Assembly (NCBI GenBank): GCA_025056355.1
Contig: JANWWI010000019.1
Coordinates: forward strand, 1-40,759
DNA from: Casimicrobiaceae bacterium
GTDB lineage: Bacteria > Pseudomonadota > Gammaproteobacteria > Burkholderiales > Casimicrobiaceae
Length of the DNA stretch: 40,759 bases
Direction: 5' to 3'
The translations under genes were made by a program, and so were the position numbers. Below the pieces are notes generated by a model, which saw only the letters and a program-made list of their open reading frames with translations, ran no database searches and was not told the origin of the DNA. Below, one piece after another: positions 7,730 to 17,836 of this stretch; the stretch's first letter is position 1; every line of letters starts with the position of its first letter.

Positions 7730-10700
7730 ATGAAAGGTTTTTGGGCGCGCCTTGGCGCCTGGTTGAGGCTTGAAGCCGTACCGCTCGTGCAGGCCGCTCC
7801 GCGGCGTGCCGACGTGCGGGAAGCCTCTTTACAGGAGCGCGGCACCGGAGCGGCGGCGCTGATGCCGCCCACCGATGCACCGCGCCTGCGTGAAATCCCC
7901 TACAACTACACGAGCTGTTCTGATCGCGAGATCGTCACGCGCATCCTCGGCGCCGAAGCCTGGCGGATGCTCGAACAGCTGCGTGGCGAGCGACGCACGG
8001 GCCGAAGCGCGCGCATGCTCTTCGAAGTGCTCGGCGACATCTGGGTCGTTGAGCGCAATCCCTACCTGCAGGACGATCTGATCGACAACCCGCGTCGCCG
8101 CGCGCTGCTTATCGAAGCGATGCGACACCGCCTGCGTGAGGTGGAAAAGCGCCGCCGACTGCATGAGGCCGAACCCGCCGCTGCCGAACGTAGCCGCATG
8201 GTGGCGGAATTGATCGAGCGAGCCAGCGTCGCTGTTGATCGCTTCGAGCAGGAGTTCCGCGACACGATCGAGCTGCGCAAGCGCGTGCTGCGCGTGCTTG
8301 GGCGCGTCACGCGCCGCGACAACATCGCCTTCGATGGGCTTGCGCGTGTGAGCCACTGCACCGACGCGACCGACTGGCGCGTCGAGTATCCGTTTGTCGT
8401 GCTCACGCCGGAAAGCGAGGAGGAGGTCTTTCACCTCGTGCGCGGCCTGATCGAGCTCGGGCTGACGATCATTCCGCGCGGCGGCGGTACCGGTTACACA
8501 GGCGGAGCGGTGCCGCTGAGCAAGCGCTCGGCGGTCATCAACACCGAAAAGCTCGAACGGCTCTCAAGCGTGCGCTATGAGCTCCTGCCGGGGCACAGCG
8601 AACCCACCGCCGTGATCGAGTGCGAAGCGGGCGTGGTTACGCGCCGCGCGATGGAGGCCGCTGAGGCGGCGGGGCTTGTGTGGGCCTGCGATCCGACTTC
8701 GGCCGATGCAAGCTGTATCGGCGGCAATATCGCGATGAACGCCGGCGGCAAAAAGGCCGTGCTCTGGGGTACGGCGCTCGACAACCTGGTGGCCTGGCGC
8801 ATGGTCACGCCTTCGGGCGAGTGGCTTGAGGTCACACGCATGGATCACAACCTGGGCAAGATCCATGAGGCCAACCACGCGACCTTTCGCCTGCAGTGGC
8901 TTGACGAGGCGCGGCGCGTCACACGCGAGGAGACGCTCATCATTCCCGGCCCGAGCTTTCGCAAGATCGGGCTCGGCAAGGACGTGACCGACAAGTTCCT
9001 CTCGGGCCTGCCTGGGGTGCAGAAAGAGGGCACGGACGGCATCATCACCTGGTCGAAGTGGGTGCTGCACAAGATGCCGCCGCACACGCGCACCGTGTGC
9101 CTTGAATACTTCGGCCCGGCGCACGAGAGCGTACCCTCGATCGTCGAGATCAAGGCGTATCTCGATGGTTTGCCGAAAACTGGCGAAAAGCGCGTGATGC
9201 TTGCCGGGCTCGAGCACCTGGATGAGCGCTACATCCGCGCCGTGGGCTACGCGACCAAAGCCCGCCGGCACGGTCGGCCCAAGATGGTGCTGATCGGCGA
9301 CATCGTCGGGGATGAGGAGCAGGCCGTCGCGCGTGCCGCCTCGGAGGTGGTACGCCTGTGCAATGCCCGCGGCGGCGAGGGATTTGTGGCCGTCTCTCCC
9401 GAGACGCGCAAGCAGTTCTGGCTCGACCGCGCGCGCACCGCGGCGATTGCCAAGCACACCAACGCCTTCAAGTTGAACGAAGACGTGGTCATTCCGCTTG
9501 AGCGCATGGGCGAGTATTGCGACGGGGTGGAGCGCATCAACATCGAGCTGTCGATCGCCAACAAGCTCAAGCTTTGCGAGGCGCTCGAGCGCTTCTTTGC
9601 GGGGCCGATGCCACCGCCCAAAAGCGACGAGCTCGCGGTTGCCGAGGAGACGCTGGCCGAGAAGTTGAGCGCGGCGCGCGCCCTCGTGCGTGAGGTGGCC
9701 GAACGCTGGCGCGGCTACCTGGCCACCCTGGCTGGGTCGCACATCCTGCACGTCGACCCGCAGCCCGGCTGGACGGCGGTGGCGAGCCAGGGCGAGGCGC
9801 TTGCGCTGTTCCGACGCATCCAGTCGCATGAACTGCGCATCTCGTGGAAGCGGGAGCTACGCGCGCCGCTGCTTGAGCTGTTTGCGGGCGAACCGTTCAA
9901 GCCGATCGTTGAGCGCATCGAGGCCATTCACCGCGAGGTGCTGCGCGGTCGCACGTGGGTCGCGTTACACATGCATGCCGGTGATGGCAACGTGCACACC
10001 AACATCCCCGTCAACAGCGACCACTACGAGATGCTGCAAGAGGCCAATGCCGCCGTTTCGCGCATCATGACGCTGGCGCGTCGGCTCGACGGGGTCATCT
10101 CCGGCGAACACGGCATCGGCATCACCAAGCTTGAGTTCCTGAGCGAAGCGGAGCTTGCGCCATTTGCACGCTACAAGCAGCGCATCGACCCCGAAGGCCG
10201 CTTCAACGCGGGCAAATTGCTCTCGGGGGGCGATCTGCGTCGGGCTTGGACACCGTCGTTTAGGCTCTTGGGTGTTGAATCCTTGATTCTTGAGCAGTCC
10301 GAGCTCGGAGCGATCAACGCGGCGATTAAGGACTGCCTGCGCTGCGGCAAATGCAAGCCGGTCTGCGCCACCCACGTGCCGCGCGCCAACCTGCTCTACA
10401 GTCCGCGCAACAAGATTCTGGCCACGGGTCTTTTGATCGAAGCGTTTCTCTACGAGGAACAGACTCGCCGCGGCGTTTCGCTCAGGCACTGGGACGAACT
10501 TGCCGACGTGGCCGATCACTGCACGGTCTGCCACAAATGCCTGAACCCCTGCCCGGTCGACATCGACTTCGGTCAGGTCTCGATCGCGATGCGAAATCTG
10601 CTGCGCAAAGAAGGCAAACGGCGCTTCAACCCGGGCACGGCAGCGGCAATGTTCATCCTGAATGCGCGCGATCCGGCCACGGTCAATCTGATCAAGCGCA

Positions 10701-11773
10701 CGCTCATCAATTGGGGCTATGAGGCACAGCGCCTCGCGCATCGCCTGGCAAAGCGGCTTGGCCTTGTGCAGCAGCAGACCGCGCGGCCGCCTTCGACCAC
10801 GGGCGCCCGCCCACCGGTGAAGGCCCAAGTCATTCACTTCATCAACAAGCCGATGCCGGGAGGTTTGCCGAAACAGACCGCTCGCAAGCTACTCGACATC
10901 GAAGACGACAAGATCGTGCCGATCATCCGCAACCCGAAGCTGCCGGCCGACGAGCAGGAGGCCGTCTTTTACTTCCCCGGCTGCGGCTCGGAGCGGCTCT
11001 TTTCGCAGGTCGGGCTGGCAACCCAGGCGATGCTCTGGCACGTGGGAGCGCAGACGGTGCTGCCGCCCGGCTATCTCTGCTGCGGCTATCCGCAGACCGC
11101 AAGCGGGCACGAAGACAAGGGCCGCGAGATCATCACCCGCAACCGAGTGCTGTTTCACCGCGTGGCCAACACGCTCAATTACCTCGACATCAAGACGGTC
11201 ATCGTCTCCTGCGGCACCTGCATGGATCAGCTTGCGCAGTACGAGTTCGAGAAGATCTTTCCGGGCTGCCGCCTGCTCGACATCCACGAGTATCTGCTCG
11301 AAAAGGGCGTCCGGCTCGAAGGGATCGAGGGCGTTCGCTACATGTACCACGACCCCTGCCACACGCCGATGAAGACCTACGAGGCCAAGCAGGTCGTGCG
11401 TACGCTCATGGGTCAGGCCGTGCCGCTCAACGAGCGCTGCTGCGGCGAGTCGGGCACGCTTGCCCTGACGCGGCCGGAGGTGTCTACGCAGGTGCGCTTC
11501 CGCAAAGAAGAAGAGATGCGCAAGGGCGCCGCTGCGCTGCGCGCCATCCCAGTGCGGGCGGCCGACGGTGCGCAGCGTCCCTTCGAGGGGCAGATCAAGG
11601 TGCTGACGAGCTGCCCGAGTTGCCTGCAAGGGCTTGCGCGCTTCGACGACGATGCGGGCACCACGGCCGACTACATCGTGGTGGAGATCGCCCGGCACGT
11701 GCTCGGGCCCAATTGGCTCGCCGATTACGTGCGCGCCGCCAACGCGGGCGGCATCGAGCGCGTGCTCGTTTGA
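7730..11773 (+). CDS. Giant FAD-binding oxidase / 4Fe-4S / CCG-domain oxidoreductase (DUF3683 family)
   Basis: A 1,347-residue fusion resembling GlcD/Dld joined to GlcF/GlpC. It is likely a 2-hydroxyacid dehydrogenase feeding electrons to the respiratory chain; the substrate is unknown. Order: a DUF3683-type N-terminal region ([12 protein letters not shown], then [11 protein letters not shown]); an FAD-binding PCMH domain with [11 protein letters not shown] near residue 249; an FAD-oxidase C-terminal domain with [12 protein letters not shown] near 747 and SGEHGIG; two 4Fe-4S motifs, [11 protein letters not shown] near 868 and [12 protein letters not shown] near 930; then two CCG domains ([19 protein letters not shown]; then [21 protein letters not shown]). 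The frame is open upstream to 7526. I prefer ATG 7730. ATG 7862 also has a GGAGCGG site and would give a start directly before the conserved region. It is a single gene, not a frameshift artefact. Confidence 0.92.
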   Translation: MKGFWARLGAWLRLEAVPLVQAAPRRADVREASLQERGTGAAALMPPTDAPRLREIPYNYTSCSDREIVTRILGAEAWRMLEQLRGERRTGRSARMLFEVLGDIWVVERNPYLQDDLIDNPRRRALLIEAMRHRLREVEKRRRLHEAEPAAAERSRMVAELIERASVAVDRFEQEFRDTIELRKRVLRVLGRVTRRDNIAFDGLARVSHCTDATDWRVEYPFVVLTPESEEEVFHLVRGLIELGLTIIPRGGGTGYTGGAVPLSKRSAVINTEKLERLSSVRYELLPGHSEPTAVIECEAGVVTRRAMEAAEAAGLVWACDPTSADASCIGGNIAMNAGGKKAVLWGTALDNLVAWRMVTPSGEWLEVTRMDHNLGKIHEANHATFRLQWLDEARRVTREETLIIPGPSFRKIGLGKDVTDKFLSGLPGVQKEGTDGIITWSKWVLHKMPPHTRTVCLEYFGPAHESVPSIVEIKAYLDGLPKTGEKRVMLAGLEHLDERYIRAVGYATKARRHGRPKMVLIGDIVGDEEQAVARAASEVVRLCNARGGEGFVAVSPETRKQFWLDRARTAAIAKHTNAFKLNEDVVIPLERMGEYCDGVERINIELSIANKLKLCEALERFFAGPMPPPKSDELAVAEETLAEKLSAARALVREVAERWRGYLATLAGSHILHVDPQPGWTAVASQGEALALFRRIQSHELRISWKRELRAPLLELFAGEPFKPIVERIEAIHREVLRGRTWVALHMHAGDGNVHTNIPVNSDHYEMLQEANAAVSRIMTLARRLDGVISGEHGIGITKLEFLSEAELAPFARYKQRIDPEGRFNAGKLLSGGDLRRAWTPSFRLLGVESLILEQSELGAINAAIKDCLRCGKCKPVCATHVPRANLLYSPRNKILATGLLIEAFLYEEQTRRGVSLRHWDELADVADHCTVCHKCLNPCPVDIDFGQVSIAMRNLLRKEGKRRFNPGTAAAMFILNARDPATVNLIKRTLINWGYEAQRLAHRLAKRLGLVQQQTARPPSTTGARPPVKAQVIHFINKPMPGGLPKQTARKLLDIEDDKIVPIIRNPKLPADEQEAVFYFPGCGSERLFSQVGLATQAMLWHVGAQTVLPPGYLCCGYPQTASGHEDKGREIITRNRVLFHRVANTLNYLDIKTVIVSCGTCMDQLAQYEFEKIFPGCRLLDIHEYLLEKGVRLEGIEGVRYMYHDPCHTPMKTYEAKQVVRTLMGQAVPLNERCCGESGTLALTRPEVSTQVRFRKEEEMRKGAAALRAIPVRAADGAQRPFEGQIKVLTSCPSCLQGLARFDDDAGTTADYIVVEIARHVLGPNWLADYVRAANAGGIERVLV

Positions 11774-11954
11774 ACAAAGGCCGTTTCCGCAACGCGCAAA
11801 ATGGTGGCCGCTTTCGCGGGGCGTGATCGCTTCCCGTTGTTTGGATCCGTCCGCTCGATGGCGCGGGCGAGGGTGCGCCCGAGGGAGTGTTCGGCCGCCC
11901 TCTCGCGCAGGCGCGGCCGCTCGCGCCGAGGCGCGCGAGCCTGACCCAAGACCG

Positions 11955-12159
11955 TCAGTCTCCGAGGATGAAGGTCAGCTTCACGTTGACGCGACATTCG
12001 CTGATCTTGCCCTGATGGACAACCACCTTTCGGCCTTGAGTCTAGGTGCCCTCGAGGTTCTTGAGCGTTTTGCAGGCTCGGTTCATGCCTTGCTTGACGG
12101 CATCTTCGAAGCTTTTCGTGGAGGAGGCGATGCCTCTCGGGGAGGCGGGCGATGGCCCT
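11955..12159 (-). pseudogene. Degenerate dodecin (flavin-binding small protein) pseudogene
   Basis: Dodecins are roughly 65-70 residue proteins that assemble into 12-mers and store flavin. Read leftward, the remains are recognisable. An AGGAG ribosome site at 12167-12171 sits seven bases before AGG at 12157-12159, where ATG is expected. AIARLPE follows. One extra base near 12132-12135 shifts the frame into IASSTKSFEDAVKQGMNRA, then CKTLKNLEGT. Next comes an amber codon (12042-12044) exactly where dodecins have the conserved flavin-stacking Trp, then TQGRKVVVHQGKISECRV, NVKLTFILGD and a proper TGA at 11955-11957. The lesions are a lost start, a +1 shift and a W-to-stop change. The rest aligns without gaps, so the decay looks recent. 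Flanking stretches 11774-11954 and 12160-12392 hold no gene I can see. Confidence 0.82.
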
Positions 12160-12307
12160 GAGCAATCTCCTGCCTGAAACGTCGCGCACTGCGCCCGCAA
12201 GACCAAGTGGTACGCGCGAGGCGGCGCACGGTTCATCTGGATCACTCCAAAGCCGTACGTGTAGGTGCACCGTCCCCCGAGCCGAGGGCGCAGGCCGAGG
12301 GGTCGGG

Positions 12308-12319
12308 GCGAGCGCTCGC
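12308..12319. promoter_or_regulatory. 12-base perfect palindrome upstream of the universal stress protein gene
   Basis: GCGAGCGCTCGC is self-complementary and lies 74 bases before the usp start, inside the 233-base gap between the dead dodecin and usp. It could be an operator shared by the two divergent genes. GC-rich chance palindromes are common, so this is a weak call. Confidence 0.18.
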
Positions 12320-12392
12320 TCAGCCTGTCTCAACAAAGCGGCTCGCCGATCAGCCAGAATTGGGAGACCGCTTGATTGACGCGGAGGTCGAG

Positions 12393-12815
12393 ATGAAAGT
12401 GTTGCTTCCAGTGGATGGCAGTGCGCACACGCAAAAGGCGCTCGATTACCTTTTCTCGCATCCGGGGCTGCTCGGTGCGGAACCTGAGTTTGTGGTGCTC
12501 AACGTGCAACTGCCGATTCCGCCGCGCGCGGCGCGCGCCGTCGGGCGTGAGATGGTTGAGAGTTATCACCACGCGGAAGCCGAGGCGGTGCTCGATCCGG
12601 TGCGGAAGTTTCTCACCGAGCGCGGGGCGCGCTTTACGACGCGCATGGTGGTCGGGCACGCGGCCGAGGAAATCCTCAAGCTCGCCGAGGCCGAACACGT
12701 TGACCTGATCGTGATGGGCTCGCGTGGGCACGGACCGTTTCGCGCGCTCGTGATGGGTTCGGTCGTTCAGCGAGTGGTGGCCGGGGCGCATGTGCCGGTG
12801 ATGGTCATACATTGA
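12393..12815 (+). CDS. Universal stress protein (UspA family)
   Basis: A 140-residue single-domain Usp, the normal size. MKVLLPVDGSAHTQKAL is the canonical first strand with the D-G-S nucleotide-binding turn. The C-terminal part, MGSRGHGPFRALVMGSV, carries the G-x2-G-x9-G(S) ATP-binding signature, so it is probably an ATP-binding type. VVAGAHVPVMVIH is the usual final strand. The start at 12393 follows a strong GGAGG site at 12383-12387; upstream in-frame codons look non-coding. Its last 11 bases overlap the convergent esterase gene. The cellular role is stress resistance in a broad sense. No specific signal can be inferred. Confidence 0.93.
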   Translation: MKVLLPVDGSAHTQKALDYLFSHPGLLGAEPEFVVLNVQLPIPPRAARAVGREMVESYHHAEAEAVLDPVRKFLTERGARFTTRMVVGHAAEEILKLAEAEHVDLIVMGSRGHGPFRALVMGSVVQRVVAGAHVPVMVIH

Positions 12816-13929
12816 CGGACGGCTTGTGCGCTTGTCGCTGTTTTTCGAAAAACGCCCAGATAAGCGCTGAGGCCTCCGGGCCGCACGCGTCGAAAAACGG
12901 CTCGCGCGCATCACCGCCGCTCCAGGCGTGTGCAAGGCCATGGATGCGGATGCCGCGCAGGAAGAGCCGGCCGTTGTGGAGGTAGTCGGTCTGGGTGTAA
13001 GCCCGCATGCCTGCCTGCGCCGCATGGGTTGAGCTCCTCTTCTCGATCGGCCCGGCCGCCTCCGGCGCAAGCTCCAGGATGCTTCGCCAGAGGGTCACAA
13101 GCGCCCCGGCGTTGACTTCACTGACCCGTGTGTCGGCATCGCCATGAAGCACAAGCAGCGGCGGCGGGCCGGTCAGGCGCATGCCGCGCCGGTGCGGTTG
13201 CTGCCAAAAGCGCTCCGCCATGGCTTGGGCAGAGCCCTCCGGGCCGCGCTTCATGACCGTGAAGGCAAGCGTGGCTGAAATGGGCCACACGGGCGGCAGC
13301 CCTGAATGCACCGCCACGGCCTGAAAACGCTCTGGGTGATGAAAAGCCAAAAGCGCAGCAAGTGCCCCACCGGAGGAGAGCCCCGCCACAAAAACCTTGC
13401 GATCGGCGATGGCGGCTTTGCGGCTGGCTTCGCGGATCATCTCGAGCACGAGCTCACACTCACCGGCGCCGCTTGCGGTTTTGGCCTCAAACCAGTTCCA
13501 GCAGCGGCGCACATTGGCCAGTTGGGCCTGCTCCGGGTAGAGCACGGCAAAGCCGTGGGTCTCGGCCAGTTCATCCATCCGGGTGCCGCGCGCGAAGCTC
13601 TCGGCGTCTTGTCGGCAGCCGTGGATCATGACCACAAGCGGAAGCGGTGAGGCACCATCCGCCGCCCGCGAGGGGACAAAGAGCCGATAGTGGCGCTGCC
13701 GTGGCAGCAGCAACCAGGGCGCGGCACTCTCGGCGGGCAAAAGCACATGACCGCGCACAAGCTGCGCGGGCCCAACGCGTCCCAGCGGCGATGGCATCGG
13801 GCCAAATAGGCTCGACCGAACGGCGCTCGGCGCCGGGACTGAAGGGGACGGCGGTTTCTCGATGTCATGGCTGCGACGAAACCACCGAAGCAGCTGAGTG
13901 CGCAGTCTCTGGAGAGTGCTTCGGTTCAT
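12805..13929 (-). CDS. PHB depolymerase family esterase (alpha/beta hydrolase)
   Basis: A 374-residue alpha/beta hydrolase of the PHB-depolymerase / LpqC-type esterase family, which cleaves ester bonds in polyhydroxybutyrate oligomers or related esters. LPLVVMIHGCRQDAESF holds the oxyanion-hole HG motif. GLSSGGALAA is the lipase box with the nucleophilic Ser. RCWNWFE is a family landmark. LHGDADTRVSEVNA supplies the likely catalytic Asp, and IHGLAHAWSGG supplies the His. The N-terminus is basic with no hydrophobic signal core, so the protein is probably cytosolic. It converges on and overlaps usp by 11 bases and diverges from guaD with only 71 bases between starts. The substrate is inferred from the family only. 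Confidence 0.87.
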   Translation of the reverse strand: MNRSTLQRLRTQLLRWFRRSHDIEKPPSPSVPAPSAVRSSLFGPMPSPLGRVGPAQLVRGHVLLPAESAAPWLLLPRQRHYRLFVPSRAADGASPLPLVVMIHGCRQDAESFARGTRMDELAETHGFAVLYPEQAQLANVRRCWNWFEAKTASGAGECELVLEMIREASRKAAIADRKVFVAGLSSGGALAALLAFHHPERFQAVAVHSGLPPVWPISATLAFTVMKRGPEGSAQAMAERFWQQPHRRGMRLTGPPPLLVLHGDADTRVSEVNAGALVTLWRSILELAPEAAGPIEKRSSTHAAQAGMRAYTQTDYLHNGRLFLRGIRIHGLAHAWSGGDAREPFFDACGPEASALIWAFFEKQRQAHKPSVNV

Positions 13930-14000
13930 GCCTACGCTTATAGCGGGAAGCGCGCCACGGGTTGCGTCTCTGAAATCGAGCGCGCCGTAGCATTTCCGTC

Positions 14001-15353
14001 ATGAGCGCTTGCGATCGCTTCGCGCTACGCAGCAGTGTGCTGACCTGTCTGGCCGACCCTGGCCTGGATGGGCGCGCGCAGGCCGCGCTTCGCTATGAGC
14101 CCGATGCGCTTGTGGTGGTGGCCGATGGGCGCATCGCGGAGGTGGCTCCTTTCGAAGCGCTGGCCTCGGCGCTTGGGCCTTCTCTGCGGGTGATCGATCG
14201 GCGCGGAGGGTTGCTCGTGCCCGGCTTGATCGATGCCCATGTGCACGCGGTCCAGCTCGATGTGATCGCAAGCGAGGGCGCTCAGCTCATCGACTGGCTT
14301 GAGCGCTATACCTTTCCGGCCGAGACGGCCTTCGCCGATCCCGAACATGCGCACGCCACGGCGCGTTTTTTCCTCAACCGCCTACTGGAACACGGCACCA
14401 CCACGGCGGCGGTATTTGGCAGCGTGCATGAGGTCTCGGTCGAAGCGCTGTTTGCGGCCGCCGCACCGCTTGGCATGGCGCTTATTGCCGGCAAGTGCCA
14501 CATGGACCGCCACGCGCCCATCGGCTTGACCGACACCGTCGAAGGCGGCCTTGCGCAAGCGCGCGCCCTCATTGAACGCTGGCACGGCGCGGGCGCAAAC
14601 GGCCGCCTGCGCTATGCGATCACACCGCGCTTTGCGGCAAGCTCGACACCGGCGCAACTGGTCGCCCTCGGGGCGCTTGCGCGGCAGTACCCCGAGGTCT
14701 ACGTGCAGTCCCACGTGGCCGAGAACCGCGCCGAGGTCGCCTGGATCGCCGAACTGTTTCCCGAGGCCAGAAGCTATCTCGACGTCTACGATCGCGTGGG
14801 GCTCGTGCGCGAGCGCTCGCTTTGGGCGCATTGCATCTATCTGGATGAGAGGGATCGCGCGCGGCTTGCCGAGACGGGTGCGGCATCGGTGTTTTGTCCA
14901 AGCTCGAATCTGTTTTTGGGCAGCGGCCTGTTCGACCTGAAGCGCGCGCTTCGGGCGGGCAACCGTGTGGCGCTCGGTTCAGATGTCGGCGCGGGCACGA
15001 GCCTTTCGATGCTTGCCACCCTGGCCGATGCCTACAAGGTGCAGCAACTGCTCGGCAACGCGCTTTCGCCCGCCTACGGGCTTTATCTGGCCACACTCGG
15101 CGGTGCGCGGGCGCTTGGGCTTCATGAAGAGATCGGTTCCATTGAGCCGGGTAAGTGGGCCGATTTCGTGCTGCTCGATCCCGAGGCCACGGCGCTTCTT
15201 GCGCGGCGCAGCCGGCTTGCGCGCGAACGCGGCAACCCGCTTGAGCTTTTCTTCGCCTTCATGATCCTCGGCGATGATCGAGCGGTGGCGGAGACCTGGA
15301 TCGCTGGGCGGCCGGTGTACCGGCGCGACACGCTCAGCGCGAAAGCCGGATGA
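14001..15353 (+). CDS. guaD: Guanine deaminase
   Basis: Zinc amidohydrolase converting guanine to xanthine plus ammonia in purine salvage and catabolism. It has 450 residues, as usual. PGLIDAHVHAVQ gives the HxH metal pair. GKCHMDRHAP, YAITPRFAASSTP, QSHVAEN (metal His), WAHCIYL (metal His), CPSSNLFLGSGLF and ALGSDVGAGTSLSM (metal Asp) are all guanine-deaminase signatures in the right order. No signal peptide is seen. The last 20 bases overlap the end of the convergent amidohydrolase gene. No other purine genes are in the window. Confidence 0.95.
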   Translation: MSACDRFALRSSVLTCLADPGLDGRAQAALRYEPDALVVVADGRIAEVAPFEALASALGPSLRVIDRRGGLLVPGLIDAHVHAVQLDVIASEGAQLIDWLERYTFPAETAFADPEHAHATARFFLNRLLEHGTTTAAVFGSVHEVSVEALFAAAAPLGMALIAGKCHMDRHAPIGLTDTVEGGLAQARALIERWHGAGANGRLRYAITPRFAASSTPAQLVALGALARQYPEVYVQSHVAENRAEVAWIAELFPEARSYLDVYDRVGLVRERSLWAHCIYLDERDRARLAETGAASVFCPSSNLFLGSGLFDLKRALRAGNRVALGSDVGAGTSLSMLATLADAYKVQQLLGNALSPAYGLYLATLGGARALGLHEEIGSIEPGKWADFVLLDPEATALLARRSRLARERGNPLELFFAFMILGDDRAVAETWIAGRPVYRRDTLSAKAG

Positions 15354-16224
15354 TCGGCCGTCCGAACACCCGCTCGCCGTTTTCGTAGGCGATTTGCCGC
15401 GCGATCTCGGGCGGCAGTTGCGCAAGCCAGCTGCGGTAGTAGGCCATGATCTGGTCGTAATGCGCCCAGCGACTGTTGATCCAGGTATCCGAACCGAGCA
15501 GGAAGCGATCGGCATGTTCGGTCAAGAGCGCCCGCCAGGCCGGTGTGAGCTGCCCGTCTTCGGTGATGTCGTTGCGGTAGGAGAGCTCGCCCATCAAGTG
15601 CCGATGCTTCCGCATGAGCTCGGCCACACGGCTTGTCGGCACGGAAAAACCGGTGTGCGCCCAGATGACTTTGGCCTGCGGGTCGAGGCGGAAGAGGGTG
15701 AGCAGTGCTGTCTCGTCGCAATGGGCATGAAGCCACAGGCCGTGCCGCTTCGCGAAGGCCACGATCTGCGCAAATTCGGCGGCGCTTGCCTGTTCGCCGT
15801 AGAGATGGAATTCCCCGATCCCGCGCACCTGGCCAGCGAACACCCCATGCTTGAACTCGTGCTCGATCATGGCCACGATCTCGGGGTTGCGAAACCAGGT
15901 GCCATAGTCGGCGCGGTCGCGATAGACGCGGATGAAGGGCACGATCGCAAGCTGCGGGGCGCTGTCTGTCGCCGCGCGGGCGAGGCGCTCGGAGCCGGCG
16001 TTCGGCCGGGAGTTGGCCAGGATCGTGCGCACGCGGTTGCGACGCAAGATCGCAAGCACTTGCTCAGGCGGCCAAGGCTCGAAGGCCTCGTCGTTGTAGT
16101 GCAGGTGCGCATCAAAGATCGGCCAGGCGGGTGCCCCAGGGGGCGTTGAGGAGGGTGCCTGAGCCGTCGGCACGCCAAGGGCGAGGCAGGCGGCGAGAGC
16201 GGCAAGGGCTGCGCGGCGGCTCAT
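15334..16224 (-). CDS. Exported amidohydrolase-family protein (TIM-barrel metal-dependent hydrolase)
   Basis: A 296-residue protein of the amidohydrolase-2 fold. [20 protein letters not shown], followed by AQA, is a convincing signal peptide with an AxA cleavage site, so the protein is likely periplasmic. [10 protein letters not shown] holds the HxH metal site. [25 protein letters not shown] and [17 protein letters not shown] carry the further metal-binding and catalytic positions. YENGERVFG near the end is typical of this family. The substrate is unknown. Its ATG overlaps the glycerol kinase stop in ATGA, so the two are probably translationally coupled, which is unusual for a cytosolic kinase and an exported hydrolase. 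Confidence 0.85.
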   Translation of the reverse strand: MSRRAALAALAACLALGVPTAQAPSSTPPGAPAWPIFDAHLHYNDEAFEPWPPEQVLAILRRNRVRTILANSRPNAGSERLARAATDSAPQLAIVPFIRVYRDRADYGTWFRNPEIVAMIEHEFKHGVFAGQVRGIGEFHLYGEQASAAEFAQIVAFAKRHGLWLHAHCDETALLTLFRLDPQAKVIWAHTGFSVPTSRVAELMRKHRHLMGELSYRNDITEDGQLTPAWRALLTEHADRFLLGSDTWINSRWAHYDQIMAYYRSWLAQLPPEIARQIAYENGERVFGRPIIRLSR

Positions 16225-17711
16225 CGGGCCCAGCCTTTCGCGCGTTCGACCGCCCGGGCCCAACCGGCCATGCGTTCGGCCGCTTGCTCGCGCGCTAGCG
16301 AGGGTTCGAAGAGGCGATCGACCTGCCAGTTGGCGGCGATTTCCGCCTCATCGTTCCAAAAGCCCACGGCCAGACCCGCCAGGTAGGCCGCACCGAGCGC
16401 GGTAGTCTCAAGCACCCGCGGTCGCACCACCGGCACGCCGAGCAGATCGGCCTGGATTTGCATGAGCAGGTTGTTGGCCGCTGCGCCGCCATCGACCCGA
16501 AGCTCGGTGAGGCGAAGCCCAGCGTCGCGCTCCATCGCCGAGAGCACCTCGGCGGATTGAAACGCAATCGATTCGAGCGCCGCGCGGGCGATGTGGGCCA
16601 TCGTGCTGCCGCGGGTGAGGCCCAGAATCGCGCCGCGCGCGTAGGCGTCCCAGTGCGGCGCGCCAAGTCCCGTGAAGGCCGGCACGAGATAGACCCCCCC
16701 GGCGTCGGGCACCTGGGCGGCAAGGGCTTCGATGTCGGCTGCGGTCTGGATGGCCTGCAGCCCATCGCGCAGCCACTGCACGACGGCACCGCCGATAAAG
16801 ACCGACCCTTCGAGCGCAAAAAGCGGGGGCGCTGGACCGCGCTGCCAGGCGCTGGTCGTGAGTAGCCCGTTTTGGCTTGCAACCGGTGTGGTGCCGGTGT
16901 TGAGCAGAAGAAAGCAGCCGGTGCCGTAGGTGTTCTTCGCCATGCCCGGCCGATGGCAGGCCTGGCCGAACAGTGCCGCCTGCTGGTCGCCCGCCACAGC
17001 GCAGATCGGCACCGCATGCCCATCGAGAAGCGCCACCCCAAAGTCGCCCGAAGAGGGCCGTACTTCCGGCAAAACGCCACGCGGGACGCGAAACAGCGTG
17101 AGCAGCTCCTCGTCCCACGCATTCGTGTGAAGGTTGAAGAGCAGGGTGCGGCTTGCGTTCGAGGGGTCGGTGGCGTGCACTCGTCCCCCGGTCAAGTTCC
17201 AGACGAGCCAGCTGTCGATCGTGCCGAAGGCCAGTTCGCCACGCTCGGCGCGCTCGCGCGCCGCAGGCAGATGATCGAGCAGCCAGGCGAGCTTCGTGCC
17301 GGAGAAATAGGCATCGAGCAGAAGGCCGGTCTTTGCCCGAATGCGCTCGCTGTGGCCTTCGGCGCGCAGCCGATCGCATTGCGGCGCGGTGCGGCGGTCC
17401 TGCCAGACAATTGCGCGGGCAAGCGGCTTGCCGGTGGCGCGGTCCCAGAGCACGGTTGTTTCGCGCTGGTTGGTGATGCCGATCGCCGCCACGTCGCGCG
17501 GACTCGCGCCCGCACGCTTGAGGACCGCGTCGAGGACCTCCGCCTGGCTGTCCCAGATTTCCGTGGCGTCATGCTCGACCCATCCAGGCTCCGGGAAGTA
17601 CTGCCGAAATTCCTTTTGGGCGACCGCGCAGAGGCTGCCCGCACGGTCGAAGAGAATGGCGCGGCTACTCGTGGTGCCTTGGTCGAGGGCAAGGACGTAG
17701 CGGGCGGACAT
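16221..17711 (-). CDS. glpK: Glycerol kinase
   Basis: FGGY-family kinase that phosphorylates glycerol to sn-glycerol-3-phosphate with ATP. It has 496 residues, the usual length. [15 protein letters not shown] is the N-terminal ATPase phosphate loop. [28 protein letters not shown] and [19 protein letters not shown] are glycerol-kinase hallmarks. [20 protein letters not shown] and [19 protein letters not shown] complete the fold. ATG 17711 was chosen because [12 protein letters not shown] is the normal N-terminus and AGGTGAG lies upstream. No glpF or glpD is present. Its partner in the operon is the exported amidohydrolase. The 125 bases to the divergent DUF2889 gene probably hold both promoters. 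Confidence 0.96.
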   Translation of the reverse strand: MSARYVLALDQGTTSSRAILFDRAGSLCAVAQKEFRQYFPEPGWVEHDATEIWDSQAEVLDAVLKRAGASPRDVAAIGITNQRETTVLWDRATGKPLARAIVWQDRRTAPQCDRLRAEGHSERIRAKTGLLLDAYFSGTKLAWLLDHLPAARERAERGELAFGTIDSWLVWNLTGGRVHATDPSNASRTLLFNLHTNAWDEELLTLFRVPRGVLPEVRPSSGDFGVALLDGHAVPICAVAGDQQAALFGQACHRPGMAKNTYGTGCFLLLNTGTTPVASQNGLLTTSAWQRGPAPPLFALEGSVFIGGAVVQWLRDGLQAIQTAADIEALAAQVPDAGGVYLVPAFTGLGAPHWDAYARGAILGLTRGSTMAHIARAALESIAFQSAEVLSAMERDAGLRLTELRVDGGAAANNLLMQIQADLLGVPVVRPRVLETTALGAAYLAGLAVGFWNDEAEIAANWQVDRLFEPSLAREQAAERMAGWARAVERAKGWAR

Positions 17712-17762
17712 CCGAGGCTCACCTCTCATGCTGCATCGCACAATTCTCGGGCGACGAGTTCG

Positions 17763-17768
17763 TACAAT
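17763..17768 (+). promoter_or_regulatory. -10-like box upstream of the DUF2889-sucC-sucD operon
   Basis: TACAAT lies in the glpK/DUF2889 divergent gap, 68 bases before the DUF2889 start. No clear -35 match sits at the right distance, so the assignment is tentative. Confidence 0.25.
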
Positions 17769-17836
17769 GCGCGCAGTGTGCCACCACGAGCACGTACGGT
17801 ACAGCTGGCCGTTTCGCTGCTGGAGCGATTGTTTCG

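Noticed and set aside
8564-9829. Long reverse-strand ORF (421 codons) inside the FAD/Fe-S gene
   Set aside because: Shadow frame of a gene with clear catalytic motifs. No recognisable domain.
11919-11940. Strong GC hairpin (GCTCGCGC / GCGCGAGC) considered as a terminator of the FAD/Fe-S gene
   Set aside because: No run of T's follows on either strand, so it is not a canonical rho-independent terminator.
12042-12245. Treating the dodecin ORF as an intact short gene, or as amber-suppressed
   Set aside because: The N-terminal part in that frame is not dodecin-like. The start codon is lost and a frameshift is present as well, so amber suppression alone could not restore the protein.
13937-13942. 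TATAAG as a leaderless promoter for the esterase gene
   Set aside because: The match is partial, no -35 is present, and the esterase start is not certain enough to support it.
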